A stretch of 64,000 nt of DNA from Dryocosmus kuriphilus (taxonomy: Eukaryota; Arthropoda; Insecta; Hymenoptera; Cynipidae): the NCBI GenBank assembly GCA_038277395.1, contig CM076196.1, forward strand, positions 31,389,935-31,453,934, read 5' to 3'. Positions 1-10,836 of this stretch are shown piece by piece. The notes below the pieces were generated by a model, which saw only the letters and a list, made by a program, of their open reading frames with translations, was not told the DNA's origin and ran no database searches. Made by a program: the position numbers and the translations under genes. The stretch's first letter is position 1, and every line of letters begins with the position of its first letter.

Positions 1-480
1 GCGCTAGTGTCATGATGAGAATGTATTCCTTAAGGTCGATAGAGCCTTAACTAAAATAATTTCTTTTGTAATTTTTAATAAAACTCAAATTTAATAATAC
101 CATTAAAAGCAAGTGTTTTGAAAACTTGCGAAAAGTGTTCTGAAAAGCGCGAGGACCAAAAACACCCGATCGCAAAGCGCGAGGTTTAAATATATCGGAG
201 CGTAAAGCGCGACGACGACTAGTTTTCTTTATAATTTTTAATAAAATTCAAATTTAATAATTTTATTAAAAGCAGGTGTTTTGAAAACTTTAGATCCATG
301 AGTAACGAAAACCGAGCACGAAGTGCGAAGACCAAAAACACCCGAGCGCAAAGCGCGAGGTTCAAAAATATCGAAGCGCGAAGCGCGATGATCATCAGGT
401 CGCGCGCCCCGAGGCGCGCTCATACTTCACGCAAAGCGCGCGATGAGAATGTGCCCGCTAAGCGGGCAGATTTTGTTTTC
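1..480. repeat. Dispersed repeat rich in short GC palindromes
   Basis: AT-rich spacer broken by many short palindromes of the form GCGCGAAGCGCGAG, ending in a GC hairpin (GCCCGCTAAGCGGGC, 457-471) followed by a T run. The same family recurs near 13390-13560, 14546-14720, 15125-15365, 28485-28515, 41295-41930 and 44281-44560, in both orientations. No coding potential is convincing; the apparent open frames on both strands are by-products of the palindromic repeats. Confidence 0.7.
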
Positions 481-550
481 TAATTTTTAACTTGTTCCTT
501 ATTAAAAAATGATTCCAGAAATGCATTATTACCACATTTAATATAAATTT
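481..550 (+). repeat. Promoter-region fragment of unit 0
   Basis: Matches the sequence upstream of the SMYD4-like genes (compare 4183-4245 and 59238-59300: a GTTCCTTATTAAAAAA block, then CCAGAAATGCATTATTACC). Here it runs straight into the middle of exon 5, so promoter through exon 4 has been deleted from this unit. Confidence 0.6.
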
Positions 551-1319
551 TGTGGCAATGCCTGAAGTTTGTGCATAAGATGGACAAAGGTTCTTGTCTG
601 GAAGCAAAAGTGCTCAGTGTTTGACACGTTACTGTCAGAAAGTAACGCGTTAGCGTTACCGTTACTGCCTCAAAATTTGTAACGCGTTGCCGTTATCGTT
701 ACTGTTTAAAAAAACTAACGTGCTACCGTTACCGTTACTGAAGAAAGTAACGCGTTACCTTGTCGTTACTTTTTTAAATTATATTTTTAATACATTATTT
801 CAATGTTCCAAGAATCTTAAGAATTTCTTATATTTGATTCAAATCTGAAAATTTTAATAAAAGTGGAAATTATATTTACATTTACAACCAGCGTCATCAC
901 GTTTATTTGAATAAATTTCATTTCGCGCTTCAGAACTACCAACCTTACAATTAAAAATTTTTCCACATTCAATTAGACGCATTTTAGTGGAGAAAAAATA
1001 TTTTGTTGGTACATCAGTAGCAGAGATATGGGATATTAAAAATTTTATAAAATAACGTGCGTTACTTTGCATTAACGTTACCAAAAAATTGTAACGCGTT
1101 ACCGTTACCGTTACTAAAAAAAATAACTTTCCCTGTAACGCGTTCCTGTCAAACACTGCAAGTGCTTCAATTGATGATCAAGAATGCTTACTTGGGATCA
1201 AGTTCGTAGGTAAATTAAAATCTTATTTACAAAATTTTTTCGAAATATACGAAAAATCGAGAATAATCCATATCTAAACGTTAAATTAATTTCAGGATTT
1301 CCCGAAACCATTCAAATGA
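551..1319 (+). pseudogene. SMYD4-like copy 0: 3' fragment (exon 5 part and exon 6)
   Basis: Remnant of the same gene family as the four larger copies downstream. Positions 551-614 and 1159-1209 together match the end of exon 5 (WQCLKF, KMDKGSCLEAK, then NAYLGSS). A hAT-type element (615-1158) splits that exon. The exon-5 splice edge reads TCGTAG|GTAAAT rather than TCGCAG|GTAAAT, which puts a stop codon in the exon. Exon 6 (1296-1319) reads DFPKPFK then stop, shorter than the 15-residue tail of copies 1, 3 and 4. Exons 1-4 are absent. An AATAAA follows at 1506-1511. This is a dead copy; whether more of the array lies left of the window cannot be told. Confidence 0.8.
615..1158. mobile_element. 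hAT-type non-autonomous element, 544 bp
   Basis: Ends are inverted repeats starting CAGTGTTTGACACG on the left and, reversed, CAGTGTTTGACAGG on the right. Flanks are an 8-bp duplication with one mismatch: AAAGTGCT (607-614) and CAAGTGCT (1159-1166). The uninterrupted exon in the paralogs confirms the insertion point. 8-bp duplication plus CAG...CTG ends is the hAT signature. The interior is full of subterminal GTAACG(CG)TTAC motifs on both sides and has no transposase frame. Confidence 0.85.
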
Positions 1320-1987
1320 ATCTGCTTTCATGTATTGTAATGAATGAAAATATTTGTATACCTAATTTTACAAGCTTCTTTAGATCTTCAGATTATTTTT
1401 ATTTCACAATTTATATTAATAAAAAATACAACTCTATATTGTGATTAAATTAACTTAAGCGATCATTTTATGTAATTGTTTTGATGTATGCTATAAAAAT
1501 AAGACAATAAATATGAATGAAAATAATCAGAAAATGTTCAAAAGCTTTTTGACCCGGGGGACTATAAATAAATAAAAATATATACTTTCAGGCTCATTAA
1601 GCATCCACGTAGAAATATATAATTGTTTAAACAACTTAAAAAAATCATTTCTAAATAACTACAGACTTTTTCAATAGCAGTGAATCTAAACAAAATTTTA
1701 CTTACAATATAGTTGAGCGTAAAATTATTGAACTTAGACTCACCTGAAATAAAAAGAATTTTCGTATTTATTTCGAGTTCTAGCAATACTTTGGAAGAGG
1801 GAATATTTGTGAAAACCTAACCAACACATTTTTAAAAGAGAAAACTCCATGGAAAAATTACAAAAACGATTATTAAAAGTTTAAGATTTAAATTAATCAT
1901 TAATCATAAAAAATCATTTTAAAAATCGATTCGTACCCTTGTATATCGTTTTTCTCATAATGGGTAAGTTTTATAGTACCTATAGTA
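1320..1987 (+). repeat. 3' flank of unit 0
   Basis: Copy of the sequence downstream of every SMYD4-like gene here (compare 9160-9900, 36789-37430, 54591-55330). It contains the conserved polyadenylation signal AATAAA at 1506-1511 and the TATCGTTTTTCTCATAATGG block near its end. Open frames on the minus strand recur in the other units and look like chance frames in shared AT-rich DNA. Confidence 0.7.
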
Positions 1988-3102
1988 AGGTAAAAGGCCG
2001 TATTGTGAGACAGATTCAAGTGTAATGCTCGGTTAAATAAGTCATTTTAAGCCTTAAAATGCATTAAAACGCTCAAGTTTTTTTTCTTTAATGCAAAATT
2101 TTATATTTTAGTAATGAAAAATCGGTTTAATTACAAAAATAAGATCGAAAAAATTATTTTATCAGGAAAAATTATGTATAATATAAGTGACCCGATTTAT
2201 GGAAAACCGTAAAATAACGTGACCCAGTTGTGTCACACAGTTTGTCCCGGTTTATCAGACATACCAAAGACTGTATAATTTGGCGAATTAAAAATATACA
2301 TACGTATTTAGCTGCAGGAAAATAACTAATAACATAACATTTAATATTAAAATATTAAAGTATTACAAAAATTATCTAAAATTGTGTAATATAAGCTTAC
2401 ATTGAGAATCAAAAAGAAATTTAAACCATCAGTGTAAATGTTATTGTAGATTTAAACCATCAGGGTAAAAATAATTGTAACTTATTTTATTTACTTACAA
2501 TATGTACACACACATTATTTAAATAAATAATTAGAACAATCTAAAAGAATAAACATTTGATTTTTACAAACAATGAAAAGAAAACAAAAAGTTAAGTATC
2601 TTAGTAAAAAAAACTATTGTACTTCTTTGATTTTATTTGAATAAGTTTGATTTTTTTCCTGCAATTCTTTTTCAGCCTCTTCTATTTTCCTTTTCTCCTA
2701 TTGTAACTGCTTCTTTTTCATTTTCTTCTCTTCTTTTTTCTGTTGCTCGTCTTCTTTTCTCACGTGATGCTGCAACCATGCATCTGAGCAGGCAGCTAAA
2801 GGAAGTTTTGCTTTCCCTGAAGCCTCTACTTTTATTCTTTTAGTTTTAGGTAGGTATTTGGTTGGTAATGTAAACACTTTTGAAAAGACTTCATTAGCAC
2901 TTGTAAAAGATATTTTTATAATTATTCATAGAATTTCGAATGGCTTGAGAAAATTAAAAAATTGCTTAACTTACTTTGACCCGTAGTTGTATTTCCTTTA
3001 ATATTCTCCTTATTAGTAATCTCTGCAAAATTCATATTCATGTATAACAAGTTTCTTGACTCTACTTTAAAATTCAACATTATCTATGTATTTTAAGATT
3101 TT

Positions 3103-3255
3103 TTACAAAACTTTTAGGGTGTTATGAACAATGGGAGCATCTGATCCTTGATATGCATCAGTTGATTTTTGTATTTCTTCTTCATTATATTGTTTTCTTC
3201 TTAAAGATTTTCTAGCTTTAGCACCGCCTATCACCTTGCCTTCTCTTTTTATGTA
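3103..3255 (-). pseudogene. Coding-like 50-residue stretch in the TA element
   Basis: Reads YIKREGKVIGGAKARKSLRR, then KQYNEEEIQKSTDAYQ and a short tail to a stop. The basic run followed by an acidic helix-like segment faintly resembles the start of pipsqueak/pogo-type DNA-binding domains, but nothing diagnostic follows. No start codon in frame; it could be an exon end of a decayed transposase. Function not recognised. Confidence 0.3.
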
Positions 3256-3468
3256 CTTTCATTTTTGCAATGTTATACTTAATCTAGATTAATTAGATAA
3301 GTAATAACAAAAATTTAAAAATGTTACACCTTTGAGTACAGACTTTTTGAGGCTATACACACAATTCTCTACTTTATGTCAATAATAAACTTACCTTCAA
3401 GTTAGATTTTTATTGCACGAAGCTCAAATACACAATTTCTATATTTAATGTATGTAAAAGTAATAAAA

Positions 3469-3621
3469 CTAATCAACTGTTAGTAACATTTGAGATTTTG
3501 TCTTTGTCTCACTTTCGGGAACAACGACCAAGATCGGAAACGTATCTAAAGGCGGAACAGGCGATCTTCTGTTCCATAAACTCGGACGTTCAAAAATTTG
3601 ATGCACGTCATATTGAGACAT
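3469..3621 (-). CDS. Short ORF, 50 aa, in the TA element
   Basis: ATG-initiated frame beginning MSQYDVHQIFERPSLWN and ending TKSQMLLTVD-stop. The proline-rich middle (SPVPPLDTFP) and local GC content above the surrounding AT-rich DNA make it look coding rather than random. It may be an exon of the element's transposase or a captured fragment. I do not recognise it. Confidence 0.3.
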   Translation of the reverse strand: MSQYDVHQIFERPSLWNRRSPVPPLDTFPILVVVPESETKTKSQMLLTVD

Positions 3622-4004
3622 TGTTATTAATAAAAAATCTGCATTGAAAACATTGATATTTGTTTTTAATATACTTTACAGTGTCTAAATATTCAAAAAA
3701 ACATTAAATTTCAAGAAAAATTAACCGCAAATTAAGAAAACTCATAATAGTCAAAGTCAACTTTTTCCGCTTTTTCACACGTTCTGCAGTATCACAATTA
3801 CGGAGTTGCAATAAATATTTTTTAAATAAATATTTTATACTTATTATGACGACGTAAATAATTTCTAATTATTGTTTATGTATACATATAATTAAATACA
3901 ATGTTTTCGCAGTTTTTAAATATTGTTTTTAATTTAAATTACAATTATTTTCGAAATGTATCATTAATCGGGACATATGTCTCACAATACGGCCTTTTAC
4001 CTTA

Positions 4005-5558
4005 CCAATGTCGGGCTTTAAAGTATCGCTGTGTATTTAGATCGGACGTATTTTTCCGGACTTTAATTTTCTAGTTTGGCATATTTTGCCGAAGTTTAAT
4101 TTTCTGTTTCGTAGTAGAAGTAATGGCAACACTTGTTATTTACATTTTCCCAAAGACAATTATTTTTTATAATATTTTTAATATGTTCCTTATTAAAAAA
4201 GGGTTCCAGAAATGCATTATTACCGCATTTAATACAAATATAGTTGAAATATAGTGAAATGGCAACACTGCTTCTGCGTTATCAAAAACCATATTTGTAT
4301 TCAACCTTGACATTTGCAGTACAATGGTATTCAAAAACTACAATCCGCGTAATTTGAGTACAGGCACAGATAATAATATCTTTGGTACGACAATCATAAT
4401 TTCAGGAAAATTCACTTTATACTTCCTTTCTTCGAGTACATATGAGTACACTTTCACAATTCGTTATATTCCTGTACATTTGCAGGTTATGTTCGGTTTT
4501 AATTTTCTTGGCGAATTATTTTTATGTATTTTGCTTTTAAAAATAAAGAATAAGAGGTAAAATAACTTGAGTTAGAAAAATGTATCCAATTTAGTTTTAA
4601 AAAGACGACAATTAACATTATTTAATTATTTCAAAATGAACAAATTTCAATTTCGCGCCAAAATGTTTCAAGCTCGTGGCGCCAGGGCAACACTTTCTTT
4701 AAAGTACAATTCCTGTATTTTACTATTTTGAGTACAGTCTCAACTCAATTCACATTGCGGCAACGCTGTTTATATATAATGCATACCTCAGTTTCGTAGT
4801 GCGCAGTAGTGATGGGACATCGAAAGAAAACATAGATGTTCGGTAACATCGATATATCGAAAGAACAACATCGATGTCGAAATAAAACATCGATGTTAAA
4901 GAACAAAAACATCGATAGTTCAAGAAATATCAATGTTTAATATATATTTTTTTAAACACTAGAGTAAACAATAAAAACTATGCTTAAGTGCATATAAAAG
5001 TTTTTATTATTCAAACATAGAACGTAGTCTATGAGGAAAAAAAGTCGTGAAAGAGACATAATATCATGTCTAATCTCCAATAGACATCTCATTCATAATC
5101 GTCTTAAACAAAGCGGCAGAAGCCAGAAGTGTAGATTCTTCTAGGTTACGTTGGTTTCATTTGATTTATGATTCTGCAAATTGGAAACATTGGAAGTATA
5201 CATAAAAGCTGTAATAAAATACAAATTAACTGGCTTGCCTTGCATACTCTGATAATAAATATATTTCACTTAATCACTTTACCAACTTTCAAGCAATGGT
5301 GTAAAAATCGTTAGAAATTTCGCAAAAATTTCGGAACAGAAACATCGAAAATCGTAAGTTTCGTCGATGTTCGATATCGATATTATCGAGGTGGTCATCA
5401 TCGATGTCTAACATCGATACATCGAAATCAAAAGATGTTTTCGATGTTTCAATGTCGATGTCCCATCACTAGTGCGCAGTTACATTTTATCAAATGTGAG
5501 TTCAATGAGTGCAGGTTTGTAATTTAAGAAAGCAGAGTTTTAAAAAATTGCGAGCAAG
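4005..5558 (+). promoter_or_regulatory. Promoter and 5' region of SMYD4-like gene 1 (TATA type)
   Basis: Region shared with units 2 and 5 (10001-10836; 56210-56352 plus 59238-59925). Conserved landmarks: repeated ATGGCAACACT motifs at about 4122 and 4259, and a TATA box TATATATAA at 4771-4779 followed by TGCATACCTCAGTTTCG, in which TCAGTTT resembles an arthropod initiator. The ATG of exon 1 follows the stretch GCGAGCAAGATGG. A hAT-type element (4807-5471) separates the TATA box from the ATG in this unit only. The TATA assignment rests on position and conservation among three units, not on expression data. Confidence 0.5.
4807..5471. mobile_element. hAT-type non-autonomous element, 665 bp, in the gene 1 leader
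   Basis: Terminal inverted repeats TAGTGATGGGACATCGA and its reverse complement. Flanked by perfect 8-bp duplications GTGCGCAG (4799-4806 and 5472-5479). Units 2 and 5 show the single-copy site (GTAGTGCGCAATTTC at 10748 and GTAGTGCGCAGTTAC at 59837). The subterminal regions are dense in ATCGATGT motifs on both sides, typical of transposase-binding arrays. No transposase frame. Confidence 0.9.
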
Positions 5559-8500
5559 ATGGAATACGCAGAAAAATTAAACTTTTGCGAAGAATTAAAA
5601 ATTTTAGCTACTGAAAGTCTTCTTCCGAATAATTTATTATTAGAAAGAGAGCTTGCAATGTTAATGCGTGAACCGTCAATTCATTCACCATACCCCTACA
5701 AGGCACAAAAAGTAGCTAAAAAGTCGGAAAATATTTCTGTCGTTTGTTGCGTAATGGGTAAGTTTTTGCATATTTTTCAAATTCATCATTAGATTTTCTA
5801 AAGGGAAGCATGTCGCAAAGAGTCTCCTTTCAAAAAAAAAAAAAATGGACTTTTGGATAATTTAGGATATTAATTTCCTTTAAATTTTCAGGAAAAATGT
5901 TTATTTTTTAATTAATTATTTTAAGTTGAACACGAAAAACAATTTTCCAAAACGAATCCAACCAAAACTATTATTGATTAAAAATTCATATTTTTTTTTT
6001 CGCTTGAAAATGGTAACTTTTTTATATGAAAAATTCACATATTTTGGTTGAAAATTTAACTATTTTTTTTTTTGTTTGTAAATTCAACAATTTTCTTAAA
6101 AATTAATCTTTGGTCGAAAAATCACGGTTTTTGTTTGAAAATTCAGCTGCTTGACTGAAAATCAATTTTTTTTTGTTGAGAATTCATCTTACTTGTGTGG
6201 AAAATGTTTTATCGAAAATTCGTTTTTTTTTCTTTTGTTGGCGAAAAAAAACTTCTTTAATGAAAAATTCAGATATTTTGGTTGCAAACTAATTTCTTTT
6301 AATTCAGCCATTTTGTTAAAAATTGATATTTCTTAGTTAAAAATTAAACTATTTCGTTAAAAATTAATTTGTTATTGTTGAAGACATAACTATTTTTGAT
6401 TAAAAATTCATTTTTCTGTTTGGAAGTGAACTTTTTTTAAATTAAAATTTTTAATATCTCGATTTAAATTTCAACTGTTACATTTTTTTGTTGAAAAATT
6501 ACACATTCAGCTATTTTTGGTTAAAAATTAAACTACATTTATGTCTGGAAATTAATTCTTTTTTTTTGAAAATTCAACTATAATAGTTTTTAAAATATTG
6601 GGCGTAAAATTTCTTCAGTCTAAACTGTAGAAACAAAACGCGTCATGTTTTGACTTTTCATGTACACTTTCGTAAATAATTAAAAATTATATTTAGTACT
6701 CTATAAGCCTTAAAATTGTGTTTTCATTTTGGTTACTTTTTTACAAATTTTAGTTACTTTTCGGTTACTTTTCGTCTAAAAATATGGTTCTTATTTCACT
6801 ATTTTTTGAGGATTGAGCAGTTCCGACCCCTTTGTTTCTTTAAAGAATATATTAAAAATCAAAACATTGAAAATTCGATAAGCCCTCGAAAAAAATGTTT
6901 GAGGAAAATGTATCAGATGTATTTTTTTCTATGTGTAACAAGTTGTATAAGTTTTAAAAAAATTTTTGAGACGAATTGTTTGACGTTTGTAAATCCATCA
7001 TAGATTTCCCCTTAAATAGTTTGTAGTTCCTTACGAATCAATTTGTACATAATATACAGGAGAAAAGGCGTTCGCTGCAGGCGACTATAATGTGGCTTTA
7101 AAAAAATTTACAAACTCCTTACGTTTTTCACCTGTTTCTTCCAAAATGATTGCCCACTCTTACTTTTGGCGCTCCGTGGTTTTGCAAAAATTAAAAGCCT
7201 ATTCTGAATCTTTAAAAGACGTTCAAAGAGCACTGAAGTTGCCTGTTACTGAAAAGCAGAAAGAAAATTTGCTAGATCGAAAGAAAATAATAGAAAATTT
7301 GCAACCTAAAGAATCAAACAAAAAAGAGGATCCTGAAGAAGAGGTTCTTTCTTATGGAGAAAATGCAGAAATAAAAGGAGCGAGTTGCGCTCTTGATTTG
7401 GTATGCAATGAAAAATATGGAAGGCATTTTGTAGCAACACGCGATATCAAAATTGGGGATGTCCTGCTTATACAAGCCCCGTATTCATTTGCTGCAATAC
7501 AAGAAGGCACTGATGAGAAGAAAGGCAGACACTGGTTCTGCGAAAATTGTTTGGATTTGACTATGGCACCAATTCCTTGTGATTCTTGCGCTTTGTTCCT
7601 TTACTGTTCTGATGAATGCAGATTTGAAGCATACGAAAAATACCACAAATATGAATGCAAAATTGCGCAATTGGAACTGCCTGTAGTTCCTTCAGGACCT
7701 CAGACGACATTTTATTTGCGTTCCTTGCTCATTTTGACAAAACAGGGTGAAGATTTTCAGGAGATTGTCAAACTCCTGGATGTCATAAATAACCATAAAG
7801 GTGAGTATTCTTGAAGCTATGACGCATGTACATTAGGGTTCCCAATATGAAATAAAGTTTTCGATTTCTTGAAACGCGAGAGTATAATTTTATTCCTTTC
7901 AGTGAAACAGTAGGGATTTCAGACACGAATCAATATAAAATTGCATATGGGTTTCCATATAGTTTACTAAGTAGGGATTTACAATCGGGAAGGAATCAAA
8001 CAAATTTCGAATTTTTGTAACTTCTAATTAAAAATCAATGATACTGTCCAACTGTTATGTTTTCAGATAGAAGAACAGCTGGCTTCAAAGACGGAAAACT
8101 TGACGGCAGAAATTCTGAAGCTGTGTTGAGTTTATTGCATCACATGGATAAAAAAAATTATAGTGGAATTGTAAGATTCGCTGCCGAGATAACTTATGCC
8201 CTAAAAAAGAATACTGACTTTTTTAAAAAAGGGAGCGATGTTCGGGGCCTAGGAAAACTTCTCATACTCATAAGTTACATCTGCTTTGTGAATTCGTTTG
8301 CCGTAAGTTTGAAAAATGAACTGATCTTTCAAATTCTAATCTAAAAGATTAGATTCTTTGAATTTTAATTATTGTGCACTAGCTTTTGTTGCAATCTCTT
8401 AGAAAACTGAATAGCCTCCAGGAATTATTGATTAAACAATTGGTCATTTTTCAGGCAAAGACAAATGACTGCATGAATGTTACTGGTTTAGGATTGTATC

Positions 8501-9159
8501 CAATATGTAGCTTTTTGAATCATAATTGCACGAGTAACATTTTGACTTATAATGACAAGCGCGGAAATATGATCATGCGTGCCTGCAAAGACATTGAAAA
8601 AGGCGAACAGGTTTCTATAATTGATAATATTAAACAGAAAATAATAGTTATAAGCAGAAATTATAAACATTTTTACAATCTATTCAAGATTTTGAATAAC
8701 AATTATTCTTTTCAGCTATTTATTTGTTACATTCCACTTGATAAAATGGCAATGACAGCTAAAGAGAGAATAAATTATTGTCAAAGAGATTGCTTCTTTC
8801 CGTGCGATTGTGATGCTTGTAAAAATAATTGTAAATTCAAATACGAATTGGAAGGGACACCGATAGGGGTTGTGTTAAGAAACAAAATAATGATGAAACC
8901 AACAGATAAAGATAATTTGTGGCAGTGCCTGAAGTTTTTGCATAAAATGCACAAAGGACCTTGTCTGGAAGCAAAAATGCTTCATTTGATGATCGAGAAT
9001 GCTTACTTGGGATCAAGTTCGCAGGTAAATTAAAGTCTTTATCTATAAAATTTTTTCGAAATATACGAAAGAGCAAGAATAATGCATATCTAAATGTTAA
9101 ATTAATTTCAGGATTTCCCGAAACCGTTCAATTCGCCTTTCGTGTCTTGTAATGAATGA
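5559..9159 (+). CDS. SMYD4-like protein 1 (TPR, MYND and SET), six exons
   Basis: Exons 5559-5757, 7060-7800, 8067-8302, 8455-8610, 8716-9024 and 9112-9159 sum to 1,689 nt with no frame break: 562 aa. All introns are GT-AG. Exon 1 ends HSPYPYKAQKVAKK...CCVMG and exon 2 continues EKAFAAGDYN, together giving the HSPxPYK segment and first TPR helix of SMYD4-type proteins. TPR-like helices span about 67-140. A split SET domain starts at YGRHFVATRDI, is interrupted by a MYND zinc finger (227-266, CENC...CDSC...CSDEC...HKYEC, all ligands present), and resumes at GLGLYP (403-408) and NHNCTSN (414-420). CY at 448-449 and the post-SET cysteines C474, C476, C479 follow. The family methylates lysines or acts as a MYND adaptor; activity here is inferred only. 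The usual proline of NHxCxPN is serine. AATAAA lies at 9325-9330. Confidence 0.88.
5940..6600. repeat. Degenerate AT-rich tandem repeat in intron 1 of gene 1
   Basis: Irregular repetition of a roughly 25-35 bp theme (TTGAAAATTCAACTATTTTTGGTT and variants). The same theme fills parts of intron 1 in units 2 to 5 (14740-15120, 29500-29880, 33640-34320, 45700-46140, 51730-52190, 60530-60715) and the long block at 61046-62640. It yields spurious Phe/Lys/Asn-rich frames on both strands. No coding content. Confidence 0.75.
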
Positions 9160-10000
9160 AAGTGTTTGTATACAATTTGACAAGGTTCTTTACATCTTCA
9201 GATTATTTTAATTTCACAATTTACATTAGTAAAAAATACAATTCTATGTCGTGAGTACATTAACTTAAGTCACTTAAGCGATCATTTTATGTAATTGTTT
9301 TGATGTATCCTATAAAAATAAGACAATAAATATGAATGAAAATAATTAGAAAATGTTCAAAAGTTTTTTGACTCGGGGGATTATAAATAAATAAAAATAT
9401 AAACTTTCAGGCTCATTAGACATCCACGTAAAAATATATAATTGTTTAAACAATTTTAAAAAATCATTTCTAAATAACTACAGACTTTTTCAATAGCAGT
9501 GAATCTAAACAAAATTTTACTTACAATATAGTTGAGCGTAAAAGTATTTAACTTAGACTCACCTGAAATAAAAAGAGTTTCCATACTTCTTTCGAGTTTT
9601 AGCAATATTTTGGAAGAGGGGATATTTGTGAAAACCGAACCACCATATTTAAAGAGAAAAATCCACGAAAAAATTACAAAAACGATTATTAAAAGATTAA
9701 AATTTAAATGAATAAAAAACGAAAATATCCAATCGACAGAAGAAAGAAAAACAAGAAGAAGGTTTGAAATTTTCAACCGATGTGCGAAACGACAATTGAC
9801 AATTTACAAGTGATTTTTTATTAACATAGAAGATTGGAAAATTGCCCAAAATCATTTAAAAAATTGATTCCTACGTTTGTATATCGTTTTTCTTATAATG
9901 GGTAAGTTTTATTATTTTTTAATATCAATCATTTTCTTTCTTATACCACTAAAAAGAAAATTGTCAATAAAATTCCACTAAAATACCGGATGTGAGACAA
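9160..10000 (+). terminator. 3' flank of unit 1 with polyadenylation signal
   Basis: Starts after the exon 6 stop. AATAAA at 9325-9330 is in a block (GCTATAAAAATAAGACAATA in most units) conserved downstream of all copies. The rest is the conserved unit junction, running directly into the unit 2 promoter region near 10000 with no other gene between. An open frame on the minus strand (9456-9776) matches corresponding DNA in other units, but with frame breaks, so I do not call it a gene. Confidence 0.6.
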
Positions 10001-10836
10001 ACCAGTGCTATAGTACCAATGTCGGGCTTACAAGTTTAATTTTCTGTTTCATAGCAGAAGTAATGGTAACACTTGTTATTTATATTTTTCTAAAGACAAT
10101 TATTTTTTCTAATTTTTAATATGTTCCTTGTTAAAAAAGTGTTCCAGAAATACATTATTACCGCATTTAATATATAGTTGAAATATAGTGAAATGGCAAC
10201 ACTGCTTCTGCCTTACCGACACACTAACACCATATTTCTAAACATTGATTTCATTTTTAGTACAATAATCAAAAATGATACAATCAGCGAAATTTGAGTA
10301 CGGGCACAGATAATAATATCTTTGGTACGACAATCATAATTCCAGTAAATTTCACTTTATACTTCCTTCCTTCTAGTACATTTGAGTACACTGTCAGAAT
10401 TCGTTGTATTCCCGTACATTTGCAGGTTATGTTGGTTTTTAGTTCTTTTGGCGAACAATATTTATGTATTTTGCTTTTAAAAATAAATAATAAGAAGTAA
10501 AATAACTTGAATTAGAAAAATATATCTAATTTAGTTTAAAAAAATGACAACATTATTCAATTATTTCACATTGAACAAATTTCAATTTCGCGCCAAAATG
10601 TTTCAAGTTCGTGGCGCCAGGGCATCGCTTTCTTCTAAACTACAATTTCTGTATTTTACTATTTTGAGTACAGTCTATGAGTACTGAGTTCAAACTCAAT
10701 TTACATTTCGGCAACGCTGTTTATATATAATGCATACCTGAGTTTGGTAGTGCGCAATTTCATTTTATCGAATGTGAGTTCAATGAGTGCAGGTCTGCAA
10801 TTTAAGAAAGCAGAGTTTAAAAAAATTGCAAGCAAG
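10001..10836 (+). promoter_or_regulatory. Promoter region of SMYD4-like gene 2 (TATA type, uninterrupted)
   Basis: Collinear with 4005-5558 but without transposon insertions, so it is the cleanest version of the unit's 5' region. TATATATAA at 10722-10730, then TGCATACCTGAGTTTGG and the empty hAT target (GTGCGCAA). The ATG at 10837 is chosen by homology with exon 1 of the other copies; the longer frame opening at 10744 begins inside the leader. Confidence 0.5.

Larger units (their letters stand above)
1988..4002. mobile_element. TA-flanked DNA element, about 2.0 kb
   Basis: Perfect inverted ends: AGGTAAAAGGCCGTATTG at 1988-2005 and its reverse complement ending at 4002, the match continuing to about 25 bp. 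The uninterrupted paralogous site reads CTATAGTACCAATGTC (10010-10025, 56185-56200); here it is split with TA on both sides (1986-1987, 4003-4004), as expected of Tc1/mariner/pogo-type insertion. No full transposase is visible. Two coding-like minus-strand stretches lie inside (3103-3255 and 3469-3621). The left flank also carries an extra CCTATAGTA, so the left edge is a little uncertain. Confidence 0.65.

Noticed and set aside
238..483. Overlapping 61-codon open frames on both strands in the first 500 bp
   Set aside because: They translate the GCGCGAAG palindromes, which read through on both strands; no homology-like motif or start context.
7485..7670. Minus-strand 61-codon frame repeated in genes 1 to 4 (also near 16016, 35238, 52911)
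   Set aside because: Antisense shadow of the MYND-coding exon; conservation is explained by the sense protein.
9456..9776. 106-codon minus-strand frame in the 3' flank of unit 1
   Set aside because: The corresponding DNA in units 0, 3 and 4 is broken by frame changes and stops, and the peptide is low-complexity Phe/Ile/Leu.
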